DNA from: Heterobilharzia americana
Taxonomy: Eukaryota > Platyhelminthes > Trematoda > Strigeidida > Schistosomatidae
NCBI GenBank assembly: GCA_944470555.2
Contig: OX104134.1
Coordinates: 110,664,701-110,728,700 of the forward strand
Length of the DNA: 64,000 bases
Direction: 5' to 3'
A program made the position numbers and the translations under genes. Below are positions 20,101-31,324 of this stretch, piece after piece; the stretch's first letter is position 1; each line of letters begins with the position of its first letter. The notes under the pieces are model-generated. The model was not told the origin of the DNA and did not search any database. It saw nothing but the letters and a program-made list of their open reading frames with translations.

Positions 20101-23100
20101 ATTCCGAATGGTAAGGAAAATAAGTAATTCGACCGGACCTGTTCCTATGCTCCGGTCTACTCGTTTGTAAGCAGGATATATAACAGGCGTATCTTCCGTG
20201 TTATTAGGTAAAAGTTCCGATTGAGCTCTGCCTGTACGACGTTAGCACGGTGCTAAACGCTCGGTAACTTTGGCCGTTCCATAAGAAGCATGAGCACTGA
20301 TAGATTTTTCAGATTTTAGGAAGAGCTTAGCGCGTCTGACGCAACTAAGCTTGAAAAGAAGTCGGCAAGTGGTATCGCTTGACATCTTTCATAGTCTGAC
20401 GATATGACGCCCGACCAATGGAATACCACGTGTCTGTGGGCATAAGTCTTTCAAATGATGTCCCTGGGTGGGGTCAGGAGCATTCACATCTCTGCAGGTT
20501 TTCAGAGCTAGCATTAGTATTCCGGTCCCATAAACGCCAGTGGAGCATATTTAGCTGGATTGGTATGGATATCTATCAGTGGAAACTCATTGGGAGTGTG
20601 TCATTTCGACACCAATTATGTCACGTAGTGGTTGTGACATTGACTTTGGCACAATCGCCTCAGATGTACCTTCAAAACTGTTTTAGAACCAATCGACCAT
20701 TTCGCTCCTCGCCTGACTGGCAGGGGTTTGACTTGAGTCTCCTAACTGAGCATATGACTCCAACCACTCGCCAAGGATTTCATAGTTCATCTTTACGCTG
20801 CAGATATGTTGGCGACGAAGTATTCTTCTTCATTATTGGACAGGATACGCCTGAAGTTACCTTACTCTGACAACCTCTCGGATTTGTTTGAAGAGGTTTA
20901 ACCTGTGAGTTCGCTCGTATTCACTGACCTTTCCGTCAGTTAACGGGTTTCTCTATATGATCAACTCAAACTAAAGCATGAGACTGGCTTGTGTCTGGGT
21001 CTACCGCGGACCACTATACCGAGAGCAGTCGATGTAGCAGAATTACAAACAGTATTAACACCGATTGGTGGTTCCTCCGTGTACCTAACATTCTCGGAGT
21101 TTACAGGTGGCGAAATGAAACGATTGTTCCCTCATTGCCTTCTGCGTTGACATAGGGTTTTGTCCCGTGCAGTTGTAGAAAGCTTAAAGCTGTTACTCAG
21201 GCTCATATGATCCTGAGGACTAGTAAATCTTTGCCCCAAAATGGGGTATTGAACTTGAAAACTAAGGGTCAGGTGGACTTCACTAGCATTTTATGGGTTT
21301 GTTGACAACCACAGTGCAGGCGTGTAATAACTCATGAGCTTCATATCTTCTCCGTGACGATTTTGGTGGGCGCAGAATGTTGTTAGTTATAAACCATGGC
21401 CTATTAAAATGATACCAATCTCTTCATTTCCTTAGTTGCCAGGTATACCATCAAGTACCCTGTTTCGGCGCATGCTTTGTATTTTGAATACTGTTTCCCA
21501 AGGAAGTGCACCAGTGAGTAAAGCACTTCAGCTGTTGTGTGGATTTTCGAGCTAATGGATCAAACAGTATTGGCTTCCTTCCCGTTCCTCTTAATGATGC
21601 CCTACATGACGACGAGAATGTCCCTGCCTCCTGCATTTGACCCGACACCTTTATGCACCCCGTCTAACCAAGATTATACCGTACCCATTTTCAATGGTCA
21701 CCTTCAGCTTAGGTTGCGGTTTCGCAGGTCACCCCATGGCGATTGATGAACTAAACCACGATTTCTATCTACAAACACATGCTTTACTCTCAATTCCAGT
21801 TACCTCGTTACGAATTTACTTTCTCCGTGTTGTCCACCAATTCAAATGTAATTAAATAACACTCACGGGTGCGATGAGTAGTGAAGGTACCGGTACGTGG
21901 CAAAACTGGCAGCATTTCATTTCCTGATAACGCCGCAATATGAAATAGATGACATCTTTAAAGTGTATTACTCCTGCCATCCTCATAGGCGATCCCCATT
22001 TGCAACCACGTGACCTCTAAGTTTACCTGCTTTAATTGATGCCGAATCTAAAACACGGCTGGCATATTGCAGATGTACTTTCGCGCTTATTCCTCGTTGG
22101 CCCCGTCGTAATGTGTGGATTTTTCATCTATTGCGTTTCCCGAAGCGCTCATTTTTCGTTCACAGACCGTTTATTTGCTCTAGATCTTTCGTCGACGACA
22201 GGCATATAACACAAAGCCATGTGTTGCTGCGTTGCTAGTGAGCGAAATCCCCAACCGTCATGCATAATTTTGAGGCAACGTATCAAACGTTGTTAGCTTC
22301 CTCCGTGTTCTCCTCGGTGATAGAGGTTCCTCCAAATTCAGTGGAGCGCAAATATCCCACTATCGTATGCTGTGAGGTTTCAAATTAACCGAGTATTACA
22401 GCTAGTTTGTTACTGTATATATGGCAGTAGGTGGCTAAGCACAACAAGAAATGTGTAAACCGACGAATGCAGAGACAACGTGAAAAGTAGCCTGTGGACG
22501 TAGCGTTACCTCACTCCTCTTATAAGACGCTGCTCGGATTGACAAATCCGGGTTTAGCAACAAAGAATAGCTGGAAGGTCATCGGTCTACGCAGCACGTG
22601 AGCGCACAGATTTGAAGCATACCCTGTTTAGAGTGTTGTAATCAACACCGTCACCACATTTTTCTATTGGCCTAATGTCTTTAGAAGGGGCAACGTCAAT
22701 AATTTTCATACCTTATATATAGTATTTCAGGGTCAATCGATTCGAAGCGGCGTAAGTCGACTGGTACATTTTGAAGGGGGACTGTTCAGCCGTGACTTCA
22801 TTTCAGTGGTCACTGGATTGAAGAGCGCCTCGCTTCTAGGTTGGGACTGTGGTTCAACGAAACTTGTTTCTGTATACGGCCTGTGATTGTCGAGTCATTT
22901 TCAGTGTTAGTCCGCGAAGTCACACATAAGACATGACTCGCTGGTTGTTCCCGCAACACTTTGTGGACGTCTGCCTGACGCTTTCAAACAAACGAACCTG
23001 TTACATCCTAATTCTGAAGTTGAGAAATGCAGACGTTTGGCTCATTTTCGTAATGTTCAGTAGGATTATCATACTTCGATGTGAACCGGCATGGGAACAT

Positions 23101-23460
23101 TGGAAATGCATGGTCCTCCAACCAATAAGGGGCTATAGATAGCAAACAACATGCAAATATTCATCCGTGAATTTCTCATCCTTATTCAGGGGTAAAATAT
23201 ACGATGTGTAACAGTAGAAGTGTCAGTTTCAAGCTTCATATTCCTGCAGACAGTAAGTGTTACGCTCAAGTACAAACCCCGGTGTTTTCGTGAGTGCGAA
23301 GAAGGTACTTCCACTTGTCCATCTCGTCAATTTGTCTACACCTATTTTCCTGCGACGCTTCATCTCGTTAAGATGTGTCAGCCATATTTAACAGTGACTG
23401 GACAGGTGGGACGTAAGGTTGCCTGCCCCAGATAAACTTGCAATTTACATGGAAATTTAT
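20101..23460. other. About 3.4 kb unassigned
   Basis: Composition is less AT-rich than the flanks of the window. A 150-codon ORF (20418-20870, plus) and several 60-70-codon ORFs show no domain I recognise. It probably consists of old repeat DNA, but I see no match to other repeats here. Confidence 0.35.
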
Positions 23461-23477
23461 TCATACCCATGGGAATG

Positions 23478-25333
23478 CTAGGTGCCTGTATATTCGGTGA
23501 TAAGCTTTGTTATTATTATCAGGTTGGAGAGGCTACTCAGCCTTCCAGATAAGCCATTGGGTTTTTCTTTTAGATATTTTATCGTCCAGGTTTTTGCAGG
23601 GGAGCCCGACGGGGCAGAAACCAGATCACTCGCCCAAACAACTGGGGTTTGTTTAGAAGAGGTTTCTTCCATCAGGTTAGCAGAAAGATGGGCAGAGAGA
23701 ATGGTGGAGTAGCTTTGGCAGACGAAGCGGTAACAGTACTGCAAGATTTTCTTGGGGGCGTTTTGTTTTTATTTCGCACAATGACAGTCTATGAGAGGTC
23801 ATGGTCAGGGACGGGTTTAAGTAGGGCAATGATGTATTAACGGTTTTGCTTTCATGCCCTAAATGTTCGGAGGTACGTCGGTATTTGTTCGCTTGTTGTT
23901 GTTGCACTGGTATTCTACTGAATTCACTTTTGTATGAACCTTCCGGTTCACGAGGCTCTTTCCCGAAAGGTTTGCTACCCAATCTCAGACCAGATCTATT
24001 TGTTTTCTTGGTCTTTGAACATGTGTTATCTGGTAGACTGTTACCCAGTCCGTAGCATTGAGCAGGTGGGATGCCGACAGTATATCTTTGACATATTCTG
24101 TTTTGGATAACGTTGAACAAAGTCGCTGGTTCTCGTTTGTGAGCAGAGTTCAAACTGGGAAGTAGCCTTCCTGCCACAGTCAACTTGACTGTTTTAAGAA
24201 CTAACTGGTGACAAATATGGGGTCGTAGCAACTTGTCATTGCTGCCTGGAAGACGATATGTAGGCTGATATGGATTACGTAGACATCATGAACGGTAATG
24301 GGATTTTCCGCAATATGATGGAGGTAAGTTAACTAGCTGACACACCGAGATATTCTTTCTTTAACTCTCCATGAATTGTGGTCCGCAACCACTTCTTTAA
24401 CGGGTCTGGTATTGCTTCAGATTCCAGTCTATTTACCGGAATCGTGTACAAGGCCCCTTCGGTTCTTCATGTGTCACGCCTTGGAAAGAACTGCGTAGGC
24501 TTCCCTTCTTTCAAGGGTGCGGACACTTTAGGCCTGAGGAAGGGGAAAACCGACCACTTTCCTTTCGACTCGAAAGTTCTGAATCTGCACTAGCAGTGGC
24601 CTTTTCAACTAAAACTGTCGCATTTTTTGAGACCTTAGGGAGTACCAACGGCTTGTTGGAGGACTCCAGCGGAGCAGAGGTGAAAACAGAGCTCGGCTGC
24701 ATCGTTTCATTAGACAAACTGTCTCTTTTTCCTAGCCTATCAGGCTCGGTAGCCCTACCTTTTGTGGCTGCCACTGATTCCGAATTTTTGTTCACTGTGC
24801 ATATTTCCCAGTTTTTCACTCGCTTTTCTTCCTTCGATCAACATCTTCATTTTGACTTCTATTAGCTTTTCGATGCCGTCCCAGTGGATGTCTTCGCCTT
24901 GTGATCTTTACATCCTGCGGTAGCACTTAGACCCACATTTGAAGAGCCTGAGATACTCCACCTGGGTCATGTCTGTGCGTGCATTTCGATACCAGCCATT
25001 AAACTGGTCACATTGCTTACCGGTTGGCGTACAAAATGGAGGACAAAATTTCGAAACCGGCCACATGAAGCAACACTGGAAAGCTGAGTCGGAAAGTGTG
25101 TATCTTGCCTTGAGCTTAAACGAGACTTGTTGAAAACAAGAAAAGGGCCTAATTAAGCCTCTATCGGGGTGTTGGAAAGAGTCTTTCTGGATAAGATACA
25201 CGCCACGTTTTTGCCTTTTTGCATAGCATAAGTCCATGTCAAAAACGGAAACTATTTTTACCAAGGTAAAGACATCTGTTTGGAAATCGGCCAGACCGTG
25301 TACAGTATCCCATCGAGATCCACTTCCACGCAC
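23478..25333 (-). pseudogene. Retroelement ORF1-like remnant with degenerate PHD-type finger
   Basis: A string of minus-strand open segments in the same direction: 25333-24908, 24819-24511, 24231-23677 and 23744-23478. The first ends with a pattern of spaced C and W residues (PFCTPTGKQCDQFNGWY, then MTQVEYLRLFKCGSKCY) that looks like a decayed PHD-type zinc finger, followed by a GEDIHWDGIEKLIEVKMKM coiled-coil-like stretch. The later segments are Ser/Pro/Lys-rich and low in structure. PHD-containing ORF1 proteins are known in some CR1-clade elements, so I read this as an ORF1 remnant; the orientation matches the CR1-like remnant at 18360-20100, but continuity across 20.1-23.4 kb is not shown. 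Confidence 0.45.
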
Positions 25334-25376
25334 CTGGTGAAAAAACTAAACGTAGGGAGAGTGTAATCTGCAGCTG

Positions 25377-25788
25377 ATGTTCATCATGGATTGACATCAG
25401 CTAAAGGACCAGTGAAAACTTGGGAGGACTAGACTGCCGTTTCGTTCGATCATCAGATTCCTCAGTGGTATGCACCCATGATCTCTTCATGGACTGAAAC
25501 CTAAAACCTTCAGTTGCCGCGGTCGGGACGTTACCACTGATCCACCAAGTCGACATCCAGTGGTCCCCATTTACTACTTCTGCCACTTCACGACATAGCG
25601 TAGCATCCATCCAGTGCCTCCGCTGAATGAATTTTCTTCGCCTCAGAAGTGAGAAGCCCTACCGGCCACGAGTTTTCACCAGAGCTTCCGGAATTTCGTC
25701 GCGAAGCAGGTCACTAATGAGGACCAGCGTAATTCGGTTTAGAGGTTTTCAGTGATTATTTAGCTGATATCAGTCCATGATGAATATC
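25377..25788 (-). repeat. Hammerhead-bearing repeat with terminal inverted repeats, copy 2
   Basis: The two ends are inverted copies of each other (TTCATCATGGATTGACATCA at 25380 and its complement at 25761-25785). The minus strand contains a tRNA-type A box (TGGATCAGTGGTA, 25532-25544) and B box (GGTTTCAGTCC, 25491-25501), then hammerhead core segments. It aligns along its whole length with 11363-11755. Confidence 0.75.
25421..25475 (-). ncRNA. Degenerate hammerhead ribozyme, copy 2
   Basis: CTGAGGA (25459-25465), GAAAC (25439-25443) and GTC (25432-25434) occur in order on the minus strand. The core strands are intact, but stem II and stem I pairings are poor, the reverse of the situation at 11675-11720. 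Confidence 0.6.
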
Positions 25789-26879
25789 TACGTCAAGTCA
25801 AGAAGTAAGTCCCCACAGACCCCCAAGCCAAAAATGTGGTCGAAAACCAAGGAAAGCCGGAGAAAAAGAAGGAAAGGATAAATAATGGTTCAAGCTTAAG
25901 ACATGGGGATTGTAGTAGAGCAGAATTGCATGGCATATTGATTCGCTCGACACAGTGTACGGTGATGCAGCACTATTTACCGGACGAAGAGGTTTAGAGC
26001 AGAACTTATCACTCATATTCACACCACATAGTACCACATCGTGTTCATGTTCATACGAATATGAGTAATGAGCTGTGCACGAAATGTCATCAAGTAATTA
26101 ATACTGTATTGCCGCGCGCTGTACGCTTAATAAAAAAATATTACGCGGAATACAAAATTTCAATTTTGCTGCGAATCACTTTCATGCTAGAGAAATGTAT
26201 TGCATGAATGGGAGGCATGTGGTTTGCTCATTAAACTGCCTACACAGGTGCTATTTCTGAAGACCGTTTATCCATGGTGAATGTCTTCCTGCTGTTTGTA
26301 TTCTAAATGATAAATTTGAATCCATCCAACAGAGTCGTCACGTCAAGATCCCTTTTCCACCCCCAGAAACTGAATGCAATAGTGTTTCCCGAAACGAAAA
26401 CTAGTTGTAAAAAATAAATGAACAAACAAAACCTTCGGTGTTCTTGGTGCTATCACCAAGAATCTCACTGAAGCCTATTAATTTGATCATGGAAGCAATG
26501 CACACGAATTCCTGAAAGGCACGATACAGAGCAATTTATCGGTGCAAGCTGAGGCAAATTACACGCATAATAACTTTGACATCTGGATGTCAGAGAAGTA
26601 GCAGGTAGAGTTAAATTTCCCAGTTCTGCTCATAAATTGCGGTGAGATTACTGTGGTCTCCCTGAAACACTGTGACAAAAAAGTGTTTGCACACTAAGAA
26701 CGCAAGCACTTAAATACTATCAACACAGTACTTCGTATTTACCATTCTCAAAATCAGTAAATTCGGCTTTCCGCCATTTAACGTCATACAGTTTAAGTAC
26801 AGTGATTTGTACAAAACCCAAATCTATCTAGAGGCAAAATTCTAGTGGAATCATATATGATACAGTTACTTTGCCGTCT
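25789..26879. other. Unassigned stretch
   Basis: No gene, repeat family or RNA is recognised over about 1.1 kb. Confidence 0.35.
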
Positions 26880-26891
26880 CTCTTTTCCAGA

Positions 26892-27109
26892 AGGCCGACG
26901 CAAGCGACACAGATCTCCACAGACCGTTGAATGGACAAATAGCCCATGAGTATGTGAGAAAAATTCAAACAATGTGTTATTTGACCAGAGCTGAAATAGC
27001 ACGAGGAATGTTTCATAGGACCTCCGAGCGTATTACTGAAGCTACTCCCCACATAAAAGCACGAGAGAGCAAAGACCACAGAAAGTGGAAAGTAAAACAC
27101 ATGCTTTAA
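26892..27109 (+). CDS. Unrecognised open frame behind a strong splice acceptor
   Basis: CTCTCTTTTCCAG (ending about 26891) is a strong 3' splice site. The frame that follows is open for about 72 codons to a TAA near 27107. The peptide is charged (ARESKDHRKWKVKHML at the end) with a possible helix (GQIAHEYVRKIQTMCYLTRA). I do not recognise it. It may be a host exon, or chance. Confidence 0.25.
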
Positions 27110-27849
27110 TAATTGGCACATCATAAGGGTAAATTACACCAACACGCTCGCTAAGGAGGGGGATAATTAATCTCAATGTCACACAATGCATTTATTACCC
27201 ATTAGCACTACTTAGTGAGATTCGCCTGCTAGGCTTCTAAAGTGCTCCGGAGACCAACACCAAACTGCTCATAGTTTTGGACCAAGAAGTCTATTTTTCG
27301 TCACTGGTTACTTTGATCAATCCATGAGGGTGGATTCATCAGGCGCAAACATTATTGACACTATCCTAGCATACTTGGAAGTTCTCACAATCCTTGTGGA
27401 TGATAAACCAGGCTGGATTTCAACTGCCGCTCTAAAGCAGTCGCAAATATGTGTACCCTGAATCCTCACATAATGGCGTGGCCCTCTGACTTCAGACTCA
27501 GTTGCTTGAGGAAAGAGGACGCCACTTCATCTGGGATTCTGTCCTTGAATTTGACTACTCGATGCGAGTGCCGGCACTGAATAGGCTGTACGTTCGCTAT
27601 TTGGTTTGCAGTTTTCTAATACGTCCTCTGAGATGTCATGACCTGGTGGGGAAGAAGAGAGAAGGTAGATTGGGTCCGCGACATTTCTCAGAGTCGCGTA
27701 TACTATGATTAGGTAGCCTTCCTGTCTGCGACAGGATAAAGCCAAGAGGTTCACCTCCTAATGTCCATCCTCGTGGTACGTGAATGGAGGCAGGTTATTT
27801 TGGTAGGGCGTTTGCCATGTGTGACTAGCAGTATTATACCGATGTTACC
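27110..27849. other. Unassigned stretch
   Basis: No recognisable feature. Confidence 0.35.
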
Positions 27850-27965
27850 TTCCCTACAAGGATAGACGGACAACAGATCAGCATTACAGCGCAATGGTCT
27901 GAGTTACCACGCCCCATATCAGCATATCCGATGGGGAAGGGACAGTATTAAAACAGTAAAGAGGA
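27850..27965 (-). mobile_element. 3' UTR end of RTE family 1, fragment
   Basis: GCATTACAGCGCAATGGTCT and ACCACGCCCCATATCAGCA match the 3' UTR of copy A (3800-3845, same orientation). Only the last part of the element is present. Confidence 0.65.
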
Positions 27966-28555
27966 GGAAGAGGAGGCAGTCAAAAGTGAAACAGAAGTAA
28001 TGAGGTGGGAGGGGAGAAATGTAGCCGTTGGAAAAGACAGACACCAGAAGTGTCAAAATCCCCCTTGCCCTAAACTTCTCTGCTGCCGGCGGTGTGCATT
28101 TTTTCGGCCAGAGTTAACAATGATATCCCAATACGAAAACCCCAAAAACACAGTGTGCGACAGGTCTGACACAGATGTAACATGTGATCTGCGGCTACTC
28201 AAAACTATCCATTTTCCACATTTACGAATACGGCAGAACAAACTTCCTTGGTGTCGCCAGCAGGAAAGCGGCAACCCCCTGCACACCTTCGGCTGCACGT
28301 AAAACCAAATGAACATTTTCGAACAAATATCTTCATTGCTGCATCCGCGAAGTGTAAAAAGGAGAGGGAGTTTGTTTTAGGGGTGTGATGTGTTTGAACA
28401 ACATATTTCGAACAATAGGATCGTCAAGGCATTTTTATATGAAAGGTGGAAGTAGGACGGGTAGGATAAATGAATTAAAATGGTTCACGATTTAAAAAAT
28501 AAAGGATGGAAAAGCGAAACAATACATTTTAACACGCCTTTGGCAGTAGAGTGAG
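27966..28555. other. Unassigned stretch
   Basis: A 100-codon plus ORF at 28000-28302 contains a short Cys-rich run (CCRRC) but no recognisable domain. Confidence 0.3.
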
Positions 28556-28559
28556 ACTA

Positions 28560-28985
28560 AGATTACCAAAGGGGACGTGAGAGGACATAAGGTGGGGATA
28601 AATCGTACTTTAACTTCCATACGGCTTAGGTTTCAATAAACCTGAGTATGAGGTCCCGATAGCTTCTACGTAGTGACTCACAGACCGTTTCGTGATCAGC
28701 CCTATGATCTGTTTCTATAATGTGTTTGTCTGTAGATGATAGTGTCTGTCTGCTCCCTGTTTTGGCCGGACTACTTGAATGTAATTGTTCTTCCAGCCAT
28801 TCGGGGATATGTCCCGCCATCCTCGACTTCTCGGTTCTATTACTTCTCCCATTGTATGTATCGCCAAACACGCATGTGGGTTGGCGTACACGAAGGGATT
28901 CAGTGTATTCATTCCGGTGCTCATACCCACTCCTCGAATAGTGATACGTTCTTGCTCGTCTCCATCTCATGTGACAAAATGCCAT
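28560..28985 (-). pseudogene. Penelope-like GIY-YIG endonuclease fragment
   Basis: The minus-strand ORF contains CVFGDTYNGRSNRT and then MAGHIPEWLEEQ, which is the C-terminal GIY-YIG block of Penelope-like elements (a GxYIGRTxRxL core followed by EHIPxWL). The central Y-I-G is degenerate (YNG), and no RT motif is found upstream. The sequence continues with SSTDKHIIETDHRADHETV, comparable to the TxHxxxxGH segment after the endonuclease. It is a short, dead fragment, a different copy from 12839-14815. Confidence 0.6.
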
Positions 28986-29319
28986 TTGGCAACCGTCTAC
29001 TGGGTCTTTTTATTCCCCACTTAATGATTCTGCGACGTCTCTGCTGCAGAACGTACAACTGCTTCCTCGGTCAACACTATCGCACTACAACCGGCAAATG
29101 TCTGGTAGGTTTAACTGTCACGATCAGCTGTTATAGCTTACGATGCTTCATCTGCGGCAAAATATACCGCGCTGACTTCTAGGTTTTGGAATTCGACAGA
29201 GTCGCAGTAACACACGATGGAATATGAGATCGGTGATCTGCAGTTTACTTGCTTCGCGTATTTATCACTCTATTCTTTTTATTGACTCTTCTATCATTTT
29301 CATCTATTTACTATCATGC

Positions 29320-30720
29320 CTAGCGACATCGTGCTTCCTTCCCAAAACTCTGGGAAACTCTAAGTGCGGCCTCAGTACAGTCCCTGACCACCCCATCCTC
29401 AGGAGTAGCTAGGGCTGAAGCTAAGAGGCGTCGAAGAGAAACAGAGAAGGCTCTAAAGCATGCTGACTCAGGCCAAAGGTAACAAAAGATCACGACTCTC
29501 AACGCCCCGAGTTGGCCGAGCCACCAATCCTCATAGCTCTGTGAGCATCTCTGTCCCCAGTGAAGGAAACAGAGACCCCACTACCATACCTAGCATCTAT
29601 TCTGACCCACCGGTGAAAACCGCTAAGCGCAGACGTCAAAGAGTGAGACGAAAGCACTTGACCAAACCCCATGGACATGGTGTCGGCTGTCACAAGTGTG
29701 CTGTTGCTTTAACCAAAAGTGGCGCATCATTTGAGTGCAACAGCTGCATCAGGTAGGGGCACTGCAGATGTGACGGAGAGGTACCAAATCAGTGCCACAC
29801 TTGTATGACGCGTCATCTATGCTCGTGGTCTTGATAGATCTACACACAGTGCTGTCTAAGGTCGCTCATAGCTTCGGGTTCACTTAGAGTGGCTGGTAAC
29901 CTCCCTTGGTAGCCGCCAAAAGACAGGTATCCGTCCAAACCACCACCGCATAGGAGATTCACCTTACAGAGGCTGTCAGCGGTAGCCCACCAACGGTCAC
30001 AGCCTTGAGCGGCCCAAAACCGAACTGAAGACTGCCAACACCAAGGGCAACCGCATCCACCTCAAGCCCTGGCACCATGCCAGCGGGAGCCACCGGTGGA
30101 CAACATGATAACTGGGTTAGGGTGGAGAAGAAAGCTCGAACTATCCACAGAAATGTACCCATGGTGCTGGATAACATAGGCATTTCTGGCTGTTCAAACT
30201 CTGTTATTCCATTTAACGTTCGTGTTTGCAACAACAGCCTTCTGCAGCATGGTACGTCTGACAAGCAGCTATGGGACTCCCTATGTATCACGTCAGGCCT
30301 AGGACCCCAGAGGCAAAAATGTTCCAATTCCACCCAGGCACCCATTCATTCTCAAGCCTCAAGCCTCCACCTACTAAATTGACTCTAAGCTCGGCTGGGG
30401 AGGGCCAGTGGTTATCCTTACTTTCATACACTGTGGTTATCAACAGATCACCTGGTATTAGAGCTAGACCTGACCGATCACGGTTCTCAAGAAAGATGTC
30501 TCGAGAAGCACCTGATCCACAAGGTGCTATGACCATTGTCCCCCGTGGAATATCTGACGTGACAACCGGAACCCCAGAGAATAGGCACACCCATAGCGTC
30601 CGACAATTAGAGTGTTTGCCGGCATGGATGAGGTTAAGTGGGGGTGGCAACGGTAACAGCCGGTAGGCTGTCGCGTCCTTCGTACCTGACAACCGTGGCC
30701 TCACCTAGACTAACGGCCGT
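29320..30720 (+). pseudogene. Retroelement ORF1-like remnant with Cys/His finger
   Basis: Segments on the plus strand read as a basic, Ser/Pro-rich protein (AKRRRQRVRRKHLTKPHGHG near 29620-29690) followed by a Cys/His array (CHKC, then FECNSC, a stop, then GHCRCDG and QCHTC, about 29690-29800). A later segment (about 30271-30666) is Pro/Arg-rich. The layout of a basic region and zinc finger suits the ORF1 of a CR1-like element, whose UTR and ORF1 begin again at about 30.8-31.3 kb. I cannot name a family. Stops disrupt it. Confidence 0.4.
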
Positions 30721-31006
30721 CAACTTCAAACCCCCAGGAATGTGGCATAAAATCAAGAGCACCATGGGCGAGAAAGCAGGAAGTACGCGCGCTCTACGGA
30801 TCTGACGTCACGGGTTTCTTGTTGTCGCGTTGCCAACATCTTTTGTGCATTGTTCGATAATCACGCACTTTAACAAGCTGATTTTTACACAGCTCTGCCA
30901 TCTGTCGGCAGTTATTAACTGGGATTATCTTCTGACTCATCTCACTAGCGTATAACCTAGTAACCCACCCTCGGCTTTTTCTATCACGTCGTATCTGGGT
31001 CCAATA

Positions 31007-31008
<2 letters not shown>

Positions 31009-31048
<40 letters not shown>
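31009..31048. repeat. (TA)n microsatellite
   Basis: About 40 bp of alternating T and A just upstream of the CR1-like ORF1. Confidence 0.95.
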
Positions 31049-31052
<4 letters not shown>

Positions 31053-31324
31053 ACTTATGCACAGTTACAATAGTTTTTGGAACCTTTTGGTTGAAGCAAT
31101 TCTATTGGACCTGAAGAATACAAAGATAAGTCCTAAAAAAGTTTTTTTTTGAATCTTCATTGTGTCGATTAAATTTGTTGGCCTCTGTGTATCTCACATC
31201 CATTCACTCGGGGATATTAATAGTCGAAAAATTTTTTGTCAGTGTTATTACTCCTGAACTTTAGCTTCAAATAATTACCACGCTGGCCAAATCTAGTAAA
31301 CGTATTTGCACAGTTAGGATACTT

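Noticed and set aside
20418..20870. 150-codon ORF with an RYVGDEVFFF string reminiscent of a YVDD box
   Set aside because: No other RT motif lies in order around it on either strand; the resemblance is likely chance.
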